DNA of 64,000 nt from Cymodocea nodosa (taxonomy: Eukaryota > Streptophyta > Magnoliopsida > Alismatales > Cymodoceaceae), in the NCBI GenBank assembly GCA_036874045.1, contig JAZBRI010000008.1, positions 7,827,001 through 7,891,000 on the forward strand. The letters run 5' to 3'. Below, piece by piece: positions 34,049-43,956 of the stretch. The position numbers were made by a program, and so were the translations under genes. Every line of letters begins with the position of its first letter. Position 1 is the stretch's first letter. The notes below the pieces were generated by a model, which worked only from the letters and a program-made list of their open reading frames with translations, had not been told where the DNA came from and searched no databases.

Positions 34049-35813
34049 TTCGGGGTTTATATGTTATGAAATTAACACACAACCGAGTTTTAATATTTAT
34101 AACCACAAGTGCACGAAGTCAATTATAGAAAGCATGCAAGAACAAGGATTAGCAATTAAACATAAAATTCACTAGAGTTTATAGATATGCCATGTGTAAA
34201 TGCATTCTCATCACATGTTTGCCTTAACAATCATGTGTATGTTAGAAATGACTTCATATAGAGTTGAATTAGTAATGAGAAACCTCATTCATGTCCCTCT
34301 CTATCCATCACTTAAGAGAAAGCATCACACAATAATTATTACACTACAAACATAGAAAATAAAATTACACTACATCAAACTACTAATTCTACTATAAAAC
34401 TAGTATACATGGAATTATAACCATACATCTAAATCCATGTATGCTCTAATCTACTAAGTGTAAGCTATATACAATCCAAATCAAGTAAATCAGAGGTTAG
34501 AATTAAGTAAAAAACGTCTAAACTATGTTAGAGTTAGAGGAACAATCATTTGAGAAGAATCCACACAAAGACACATAAAATCAAACACATAAGAGGCAAA
34601 AACTCAAACTAAGCTTAGAATTGAAATACATTGAAACTAACACAAGAATTCAACATTACAATCAAGGGGAAATATGTGGAAAACATGGAATGAACACATA
34701 ACAAACATACAACATCAAAACAGGAAATACAATCAACTCCATCTCAACTCATAGTCCATCTCCTCACCTTAAGCCCACATCTCCAATGGTCTTTACACAA
34801 GGGACGCCACCTCCTTGCTTCAACCACCAAAGATGTCTACCTTCTCCACCAATTCTCCACGCCTAATGTAACTTGTTCCTTCCACAGATTGGAGGTCCAA
34901 CATTGAAAGGAATGCAGCAACGTGTAGAACAAGGGAGTGCACTCTTGAAGATACTTCACTACACCTCTACTTGTCTCTCCAATGCTCCTCTCCTCCACAA
35001 ATTTAACACCTCAAGGAGTAATTGCAGCAGCAATTCAACCTCCCTAATGGTGAAGAATGTTGGAGGAGGAAGTGGAGAGAACAAGGAAAGGGAGAGACCT
35101 ACCTCCAAGAGCCGTTTGGAAGAGAAAACACCAAGAGTGGAGCTCCTTCACCTCCTTGCTTGGAGCACCAAGGGGGATTCCGAATTTTGGAGTTGGAGAG
35201 GGGAGAAAACTTGTGGGATACAAGGCCTATTTATAGAGATTTTTGGTCATCAAGGATTGATGATCCCAAGGCTTGATCTAAGGGCCCTCATTCACTTATA
35301 ATCAAATCCATTTAAGTCATGCATGTAATGTTAGTAATACATGCCAAAAATAACTCTAGTTATGAACTTGAAATATATTTATTTCTAAGGTATGTAACAT
35401 TCATTTTAACATGTTTACAAATGTGAAATGTAAGTTCATCCATGAATGAATCAATTAGTAACATGTATTTAAAATTATTCATAACCAATGTCACATTATT
35501 GCATTTAATGTCCACAAGTTCATAACCATAGTGTATAAAATATATGTGGCCATATCAAATTATTTCAATACCTTGATGACCTTTAAAATCTCTTTCTTGG
35601 CCTAAGAATTATTAAATCATACATTCAAGCATATGAACATATAGTATGTTTCGTGAAAATTGCATTAAAGGGGTGCATTTGTGCACATATTCATGCAATG
35701 TCATAAAAATGTGATTAACATGTATTTTCTTGTATAAGTGCATATAACTTGAGTTTCAAGACATAGAATGCATGAATTATCATATAAAAATGTGCACAAA
35801 TATCATCTATATA
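34049..35813. mobile_element. Insert X: unclassified 1.77-kb insertion in the D1 LTR
   Basis: The D1 LTR is continuous with D2's except for this stretch. Flanks AACTTTG (34,042-34,048 and 35,814-35,820) look like a 7-bp TSD, or 8 bp with one mismatch. The insert starts TTCGGGGTTTATATG. It contains CACAAGTGCACGAAGTC near its left end and, later, CTTGTGGGATACAAGGCC followed by TATTTATAGAG. I see no terminal inverted repeat, no TG...CA ends and no transposase. A 142-codon open frame (34,873-35,301) matches nothing I know. It could be an LTR fragment of another family or a non-autonomous element. Confidence 0.6.
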
Positions 35814-36081
35814 AACTTTGACTTCAATTTCAACATGTTCATCCACTTAATCCATGATCCATGTACTAATTTGAAATTCAAATTATCCACGATTTCCACT
35901 ATCTTTTTGAATTTCCACTGTCCACTATCATTTTGAAATTTCCACTTTCTCCACTGTCATTTTGAATTCCCACGATCTCCACTCATAGTTCCACTGAAAC
36001 TTTATCTTCCTAAAGATTTGTAGAATATCTTCTAACTCTTCATTTTAGTCGAATACTTATCCTTTAAGTCTTGTAAAAACT

Positions 36082-36105
36082 CGAACACTTATTTGTAACT
36101 CTTTG
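36082..36105. promoter_or_regulatory. 24-bp dyad in the D1 LTR
   Basis: CGAACACTTA, spacer TTTG, then TAACTCTTTG. Two mismatches to the pattern; the equivalent site in D2 (53,546-53,569) has one. Confidence 0.45.
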
Positions 36106-36442
36106 AGTTTTTGCACCTGCAAAACACGTGATTGAACAAGGAAAACTTATCTGTTCGTTAGTCATTTTATAAAACTTGAACAGTTATCTATCCATGAGTT
36201 TAAAAACTCAAATAGTTATCTAACTCTTCGATTTTCATTACCGAACACACATGGAAAACACGTGACAACTTAAAACATTAAAAACACACGTGTAGATAAC
36301 TTGTTGAGTATTTTGTTTTGATGATGTGTGTTGAATGAAAGTAATCATATTTGCTCAATTACTATTGCTTGTGAAAAGAAATTAAAATAATCAATTAATA
36401 CAGAAAAAACTTACTGATATAAATACTTGTCTGTATTAGATC

Positions 36443-37931
36443 TGTAGGATCGTATGGCTACATAAGAGGGGGGTGAATTGTGTTTTTCAATATTTTTGAA
36501 TATAATTGAAACTTTAAAACTCAAAAACAAGTCAAGACATTGTTTTCATAAAATCATTTTTATTCAAGGTTTCAATTACAATATACAATTCAATTCTCCT
36601 CAGAAATTGTAGATGCAATTATATATCGATACCATGTTTCATCTATACAATTTCATAACTACAAACAGAGAAAACTAATTTACGGAATTTAAAACATTTC
36701 TCCTTATTTGAGATCTTTCTTCTTCTTCTTTCTTCTTCAGCAATTCTTTAGTGACGAATATCTTGTCTTTTTATATTTCACCGAATTTGCTTTCTTCTGA
36801 TATTTCAAATCTTTAGTGACGTAAATCTTACCTTTTTATGCTTCACTGAATTTTCTTCCACCTGAGAGCTTTTCCCTGAAAAGGTGTTTTTGATCCCTGA
36901 AAAGATTTTTGTTTTGGTGTGTAGTGATAGTTTGATCCTTGAAAAGATTTTTCGTTTTGTGTGCAAGGATGGTTTGATCAACGAGAACTCTATGCCTTTT
37001 ATATTGTATCTTCATTTCATGCATATCCTCCATGTTTAATCACTACTAGTTTTCCACTTCTCCACGTCTTTTCTTTTTCCTTCATCGAAACACACGTTCT
37101 GACCCATGTTTATATTTTGAATTTTCTTTAATCATCAGTCTTGGATCTCTAAAAAATTTCTTGCACAATAAACTTTCTCGTCCAAAATTTTTCATCAGTG
37201 TAATAAGAAGTCGTTACTTTAATGTTAACTAAACGAGTAACACAAGTATATATATAACTTAACGTTTCTAACTTAATGAGTTCCTCATGTGCCATTTCAC
37301 GTGACAAGTACTGTAGCTAACTCACTAAAATAACTTATCCTTTCTTTCGGAAGGTTAAATGCTAACTCACCGAAAACAGTTTAAGTTTCGGATAGTTACG
37401 GTTGTAACTCTCCGAAAAACTCTTTTTACTATAAAACTAGTGAGACACGTGTCGTGACTTGAAACCATGACTTAAGTTACCTTTCAGATAGTTAGGACTG
37501 TAAGTCTCTGAAAAACTTTAACTCACCGATTCAGTAATAAACAAATGTTTTTATAATAAGAAGTTTACCACATGTAAAAATAACAACTTAAGTTTATAAC
37601 GCTAACCTAATGCGTTGCCTTAGTATTCAATATAGCAACTCAACGCGTTTAGTTATGCTAACTTAACGAGTTAAACATGTGCACCTCACGTGATACAATA
37701 TAACATTCGTAACTTATAATTTCACCATGTGTATAATACTAACTTAACGAGTTCGTCTCTTCTTTTACTCACTAACTTAGTATAATTTTAGATCTAATAC
37801 AGACAAGTATTTATATCAGTAAAATTTTTCTGTATTAATTGATGATTTTAATTTCTTTTCACAAGCAATAGTAATTGAGCAAATATGGTTATTTTCATTC
37901 AGCACACATCATCAAAACAAAATACTCAACA
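36443..37931 (-). repeat. 3' LTR of element B (1,489 bp)
   Basis: The plus strand starts TGTAGGATCG and ends CTCAACA. Compared with the LTRs of A and E, a block of roughly 200 bp at about 37,318-37,535 is different and resembles one tandem unit of repeat C (ACTCTCCGAAA...CTCTTTTTA...GTCGTGAC...GACTTAAG). Confidence 0.92.
37389..37414. promoter_or_regulatory. Spaced dyad in the B 3' LTR (6-nt spacer)
   Basis: CGGATAGTTA, spacer CGGTTG, then TAACTCTCCG. All fixed positions match; the spacer is 6 instead of 4. The equivalent site in the 5' LTR (about 47,930) has mutated. Confidence 0.45.
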
Positions 37932-37945
37932 ATCTCCCCCTTTTT
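37932..37945 (-). other. Polypurine tract of element B
   Basis: ATCTCCCCCTTTTT on the plus strand abuts the 3' LTR end CTCAACA. It is the same tract as in A and D2. Confidence 0.9.
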
Positions 37946-38357
37946 GATGATGACAAAATCATATTAAATCAATTATGAAATATGTTTAACTCAACAAAGC
38001 ACCTTCGTTGGGTTAACTTTTCATTCAACAAATAAGTTTGTTGACTTAAGTTCACTTAAGCTTATTTGTATTGTTTGTATAAATTTCACCTCTCAGAACT
38101 AAAACTTTCAGATGTCAATAATTATATAAGCATCAGTTTTCTAATTATCATCTATCAGATTACAATAACCATTTAAATATCATCTCTCTTTATAATATAT
38201 GCAATTAAAATCATAATCATCTTTTTATAATATTTTTCTCCCTTTTTGTCATTAATCAAAAAAATAATTACAGAGAATATATATATAGTAAAAGATATAT
38301 TTACAACAACTCTTTTAGTAAACAATAATAAGAATTGAATACATTTACAGAAACAAA

Positions 38358-40703
38358 TGTATTATTCAATGATCAAATAAGGAATACAAACATTACATTT
38401 TGTATTCAGAAACAAACAAAAATAGTTATCAAATCTCCTAAGTATATCACTTATAGCATTATATATTTTATCTCCTAGATGCCTAATATCATTTCTGATG
38501 TTGTTAAGCACTGCATCGAAGTCAAGAGGTAGCTGGGTTTGATGTTCTGCTTGAATTGAATAACTTTGTTGTTGTTGTTGTTGTATATGGTATGTACAAT
38601 CAGGTTGTTGTTGTTGTTGTTGTCATTGAGGTTTATGCATGAGCTGGAATCGTTGCAAATCTTTTACACTAAATGCTCTCATGCCTTTAGTTTCAGAGGG
38701 CCAGTCGGATAAATTCAATTGACTTGCAATGAGTCTACATACAGCATCACCATAAAATAACTTTGAACTCATATGCTGTAGTTGAGAAATAAAAACAGCA
38801 AACCAATTGTTTGAATTCTATTCAGTAGGCCATAAATTGCATATAAACAGCTTCTGCTGACTTCCAAATTGTGTCCAACTCTCTGAAATAAATTTGCATG
38901 CAATATATTTGCAATGAACCTTGCCTCTGCATTCAGATTTTCTATTAATCTCATTTCAGAATATACATCTAGAATTTTTGATAAAGACTGAATGTTCCAT
39001 TCCAGTTGTCTAATCATGTCAAATCTGTTTGTAACAACACCTTCATTCTTTAATCCCAAAACTTCAAAAATTAACTCAGGAGACAATGTGAACTCCTGTT
39101 GATTTATTTGAGTTTTTAGTATGTTGTCATTCTTGACCAGATTGCTATAAAAAGCTGCAATAAGCTCTTTGTATTGTTTCCATTTCATTCCAACTGGCAA
39201 GAATTGAATGAGGCCTTGAAACTCAAATATATCTCTTATTTCCATCAAATTTTTGAATTTTATTGGACGAGCATGCAGAATCTGACATGTAATCAGATTA
39301 TTGTATTTCTGCAATGCTTCTTCAGATCTAAAATGAATTGAATTATCTTGAATTTGTAATACTGTACACAAAGAAGGTGATACCTAAAGGTGTGATTCTG
39401 AATTTATTTCCTCTTCAGGAATCTCTTCTGCAAAATGAATGTCATTTTGTTCCTCTGTCAAAATATTATCTTGAAGTTGCTCAGGTAAGCTTGGTTCTTT
39501 AGCTTCAACAGTGTAGGGAACATTTTCAATATGCTCAACATTCATCTGTTCAGTCTCTATAGAATCTTTAGAGTTCAATTTTTCCACAAATTCTACAACC
39601 GGTGTATCTGTTTGTAATTGTTCATTTTGTTCGATAGATATTTCCATTAATACATGCTGTGAATTCTCAAACTCTATTTCTATAGATTCTGAAGAAGGCT
39701 GGTTAACTTTTAGCTCTTCTAGAGTCTTAACATTTTCAATATCTACTACTCCAGACAATTCAGCCTGTGAACTAGTTACTACCTCAACATTGTCAATTAT
39801 ATCTGCAATAACTTGTTCAATGCCAGGTGCCTGATGCTCTGATTTTTCAATTTCTACATCATTAAGACTTGTACTAATAAAAAAACTTGAGCTCATATTT
39901 GACTTGTATTTCTTCTCAAGCTTTCTAGCAAGGGAAAATAAAGACTCATTATCATCATCAGTTTCAGTATGTTCGGAACTGATGAGTTTATTAGATGCAC
40001 AATAAGGTACAATGTCTATATCTAGACATAAATTGTCCTTTGAAAATAAATTTTCATCTGATTTTCCTTTCTCAATATACTTTGTTTCCTTAAACATAAT
40101 TTTTCTAATTTTCTTTCTACTATAACATTTCTATTTCTCCTCTTCAAGTATTGCTGTTTTCTTTTCAAATTGCTCCATAAAAGTTTTCTACTTTAGTTCT
40201 TCAAAGACACTTTCTATTGCTATAGCCTTTCAAAGACTTTCAACTTTTCTTTTATCAACAGCAATATTTGATTCTAATTGTTTTGAATATAAAGGAGTAG
40301 GGATAGCTGATTCATGCTCTTCCTCAAATGGTTGTAGTCTTGTACCGTTTATTGGTATTTGAGGAGTTCTAGTTGAAGAACCTACACCTTTTTCCAAATA
40401 TTTTGCATACTGTTCCAAAAATGCTATCTCAGCACATTTCATTCTGTATTCTCTATCAAATTTACTTCAAATACCCATGTATGTAATATTTGCATCAGTA
40501 TGTTGAAGTTCTTGTCTAACTTCATCTAGTATTTCTTTAGAAAAGAAGTATTCTCGATAAATTTTTGCTAACCTTTTGTCCACTCGAAATATTTTCTTGA
40601 ACCAAGTGCGTGGAACTTCATCATTTTCTATTTCTTTTCCTTTTGCATCTCCTCTGCTTTTGCCTTTTCCTCTACCACGACCTTTGTAGAACTTAGAGAC
40701 CAT
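38358..40703 (-). pseudogene. aORF of element B, the best-preserved copy
   Basis: From ATG 40,701-40,703 to about 38,780 a single frame is broken only by a few in-frame stops (near 40,464, 40,227, 40,190-40,100 and 39,381). One frameshift near 38,780 is then needed to reach the C-terminus. N-terminus: MVSKFYKGRGRGKGKSRG, very basic. Residues around DKRLAKIYREYFFSKEILDE match MNDIYSRYTFSNEVLHE in D2. A long acidic Glu/Ser/Ile-rich linker (40,097-39,384) follows. Then comes the conserved core MEIRDIFEFQGLIQFLPVG, AAFYSNL, FTLSPELIFEVLGLKNEG, AEARFIANILHANLFQRVGH, VSRSCLYAIYGLLN. Next is KLFYGDAVCRLIASQ, a Gln-rich tail, and DIRHLGDKIYNAISDILRRF. It resembles the 'putative plant transposon protein' domain; its role is unknown. 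Confidence 0.82.
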
Positions 40704-42257
40704 CGTCGCAAGTTATAACAGCAACAAGCGAGAAATAGTTTCTTGACAAAGTTTACAAATAACCTAAGTGCCCGTGTAATAAGTGTTTAGATAGGGTTTT
40801 AGGTGAATAACTCAACGTGAAGAGAAGTCGGGTTTAGATATTAAATAAATATTGAATAAAGTTTATTCAATTAAGGTACCCGAAATATTCAAGTATAACT
40901 CATTGAGTTAACTAACCTAACAAGTAAAACGCTGTATAGAGGCATTTTTACACATTGCCTTATCTAACATAACGTTTAGTTAGTACACTTAAAATAATTT
41001 TCGGACGCTTCCAACTGAAACGTTCTGAACACATCACAATAGCTATACCTTATTATTTTCTTGAGAACATTGTAAACTATTCTAACATTCCTATCCTTTG
41101 AATCTAAAATAGTTTGTTTGTCTTTTTAAATTATTTCATCAAGATTTTAAGAAGACATTAATTCAGATTAACTAAGATTTGTATTCTGAATTATATTAAT
41201 CTGTTTTTGGACATTGTTAATCCTCCCCCTACAAATATACTTCTTATATATTCAATAACATACAAAATATACTTGTATAACAATAGATATTAAGTATAAC
41301 TATACTTTTAAATTTTCTTTTCAGAAACTTCTGTTATTCTGACTTCATCAAAAATGATTTCCAGAATCAATTCCTACTGTATATGAATCAAAACACAACT
41401 TTGAACTCTATATGATTAATTTAAGGAGAATTAAAGAATGTATCTCAAATAAACGTTTTCAAAAGTATTAATGTTGATTCAATAAATCAGTAGTCATATT
41501 GGTAGAAACTATATGCGATTCAAAGATATCTGTAATTAATGAAACAACTTTTTTTTTCAAAACAGTAAATATTGATTATTTTCTTTAAAAGTTAGTTTGA
41601 AAAGCTTGAATCATACAAGAGCTTTCTAATGTACCCGTGTAATGAGTTTCAGTTAACAATCCTAGATCTGATCAGGACCTTAGGTTGCCAAATTTAAAGA
41701 ATCCTTCTTTTAGGACAACAATCCTTACATACCTATCTGCTCAAGTACAAAAGGCTCGTGATCAAATTAATCAATAAACTCTCAAAGATTTTCACTTTGT
41801 AAGCACTTTTCTTTTTAAGCACAATATATATGTATTCCATTAATACAGATGCAATAAAACACAAATCTCATACAATTTTTACTTCTATGATTTTACTGAG
41901 AATATGAATCAGTTTCAATAAGCTTATACTTTTGATTAACAGTTTAAGATGAGTTACATATAACTTATTCTACAAGTTTAATCAATTAAGTCAAATTTAT
42001 GCATGATCATATGCACTTTCCTTGATTCAAAGAAAACACTTAATCAACATTTCAGAATGTCAGAAGTATTTAATGTTTTTCATTTACACTACCACTTAAA
42101 ATTGTAAAAACCATTAAAATTGATAAACTACTTAAAATCAATAAGATACTACTATGATTTTACAATAAATACATAGTATCTTAAGTAACAGTTTAGATGT
42201 TACTTTAGATATTTATGATAAGTATATAATATCTATGAGGTGAACAACATCATTGTT
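40704..42257 (-). other. Post-pol spacer of element B
   Basis: No gene. The pyrimidine tract AATCCTCCCCCTAC (41,219-41,232), purine-rich on the element strand, matches the internal tract in A. The stretch 41,598-41,780 is shared with the old relic at 22,330-22,520. The junction to repeat C is near 42,257, where GAACAACATCATTG gives way to AGAATGAAAAAGTGC. Confidence 0.75.
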
Positions 42258-42651
42258 TAGAATGAAAAAGTGCTTATTATTAACGGTTAAATGATGGTTA
42301 ATTGCATAATATTTAGCTTATCATATAAGAATTAAGACATTATGTTATAATTGCACTGTTATATGCTTTAATAGAAGAATTTGCTTAATGTGGGGGAATT
42401 AATGTTAATTTAGTACATTTATGAACTGTCGGTAAGTTGCAAGCTGTGAAATTCTTAAGTATCCGAATTTTCTGATATTTTGGACAGTTATGTTTAACAT
42501 ACCGAACAAATTCAGACAGTTATGTTTAACAGACTGAATATGTATCAGATAGTTACGTTTAAATTGCCGAATAGCTATGTTTTGAGAGAATATTTTATTA
42601 TTTCCTGAAGTACACATGTCGAAACCATAATGAATGACTTAAGTGAACTTT

Positions 42652-42675
42652 CGGTGAGTTATTTATAACTATCCG
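42652..42675. promoter_or_regulatory. 24-bp spaced dyad, repeat C unit 1
   Basis: CGGTGAGTTA, spacer TTTA, then TAACTATCCG. All fixed positions match. Confidence 0.5.
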
Positions 42676-42789
42676 AAATTGTAGCTGAGCATTGGATAAT
42701 TATCCCTGTAACTCTCCGAAATCTCTTTTTATTTAGAAAATAGCTGAGGACATGTGTCATGTTCTAGGAAATTGACTTAAGTGGATTTT

Positions 42790-42813
42790 CGGTGAGTTAG
42801 TTGTAACTATCCG
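42790..42813. promoter_or_regulatory. 24-bp spaced dyad, repeat C unit 2
   Basis: CGGTGAGTTA, spacer GTTG, then TAACTATCCG. All fixed positions match, 138 bp from the first. Confidence 0.5.
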
Positions 42814-42925
42814 AAATGCATCTAAGCATCGGATAGTTAGACCTGTAACTCTTCGAAATGTTATTTTATGATTAAACTATTGTTGACACATGTCGAGATC
42901 TGGTAGATTTACTTAAGTTATATAT

Positions 42926-42949
42926 CGGTGAGTTATTTGTAACTATCCG
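42926..42949. promoter_or_regulatory. 24-bp spaced dyad, repeat C unit 3
   Basis: CGGTGAGTTA, spacer TTTG, then TAACTATCCG. All fixed positions match, 136 bp from the second. A weaker copy (CATTGAGTTA TTTG TAACTCCATG) follows near 43,070. Confidence 0.5.
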
Positions 42950-43956
42950 AAATGCATCTGAGCATCAGATAGTTAAGTTTATAAGTATCTGAAATGCACC
43001 TAAGCATCGAATAGTTAAATTTATGCACGTGTTTTATAGTTAAATCAATGAAGAAAGTTCATTGAGTTATTTGTAACTCCATGGACTATATATTTTCTAA
43101 TATGCCACTATAGTGGTTGTAGAAACAGACAGTTGGAAGAGAAAAACCACATTTGCACGTATCACGTAGGAATTCAATCGCATAGGGAGAAGAAAGCATC
43201 GCCGTTGATATAAATGAAGGAAATCCAACCGACCATTCAAGCAGAAGCAGTTACTACTGAAGAAATATAAAAGAAAAGATGAAAAAAAGAAGAAGTGTGT
43301 GATCGATGGACGGACAGTGTGTGTAGAGGAGGATCAGCGACGCAATTCTCTGAAGTACCACACCAACCATCATCATCACCATCACCACACCATAATCACC
43401 AATCATCGGAGGTCTATGAGGATACTTGCCTGATGTCGGGTCGATTTCGAGCCAAACACAATGCTTAACAACCACTGTGAGGAGTGATCGCGTTGCGGGA
43501 AGGGAATCCATTTTCACCAAGTGTCGACTCATATTTCAGGAGATCGTAAAGCTTTTAGCCTTGGCTTCGGGTTGATGCCTGTATGCTGAAGAGGAGATCA
43601 TCTTGTAATTCTGGACTCGCGATTCTATAGGGAGAGGAGACAGAATTGTAAGTGGTTTAATTTTCAGTGGTGTAATCGCATTGCAAGTAGTGTCAGAAGT
43701 ATTTACTATCAAGTGAGATTACTTTACATTTCACCTATCGCCCATTTCCATGTTCATATTAAAACAAAAATACCAAAAACACTTTATCTATGTTTGTATG
43801 TTGTATTTGAGTGTTGTATTGTGATTAATGCTATCTTTGTTAGTGTTGTGATTGTTTTATGTTTATTTTAGTTTTACAGTTTATTGAAAATTGGTTCGTT
43901 CAAAAAACTTAAAGATTTTAATGTTACTGTTTGAATTATCTGAATGTTAGTACTGC

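Larger units (their letters stand above)
42612..43020. repeat. Three tandem units of about 137 bp in repeat C, each with a spaced dyad
   Basis: Units begin near ACATGTCG / ACATGTGTC / ACACATGTCG (about 42,613, 42,733 and 42,885). Each contains GACTTAAG or TACTTAAG, then the dyad, then GCAT(C/T)GGATA-type and TAACTCTCCG-type half-sites. Divergence between units is moderate. Confidence 0.75.

Noticed and set aside
34873..35301. 142-codon open frame in insert X as a gene
   Set aside because: No recognisable family and a second overlapping frame of similar quality. Composition follows the GC-richer stretch of the insert.
38560..38630. GTT trinucleotide microsatellite as an independent repeat
   Set aside because: It is the coding strand's CAA run for the Gln-rich aORF tail, conserved in position in D1, D2 and F.
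42612..43020. CRISPR-like array (short repeats with inverted symmetry)
   Set aside because: Units are whole 137-bp tandem repeats without unique spacers, in a plant genome. The dyad is part of the unit.
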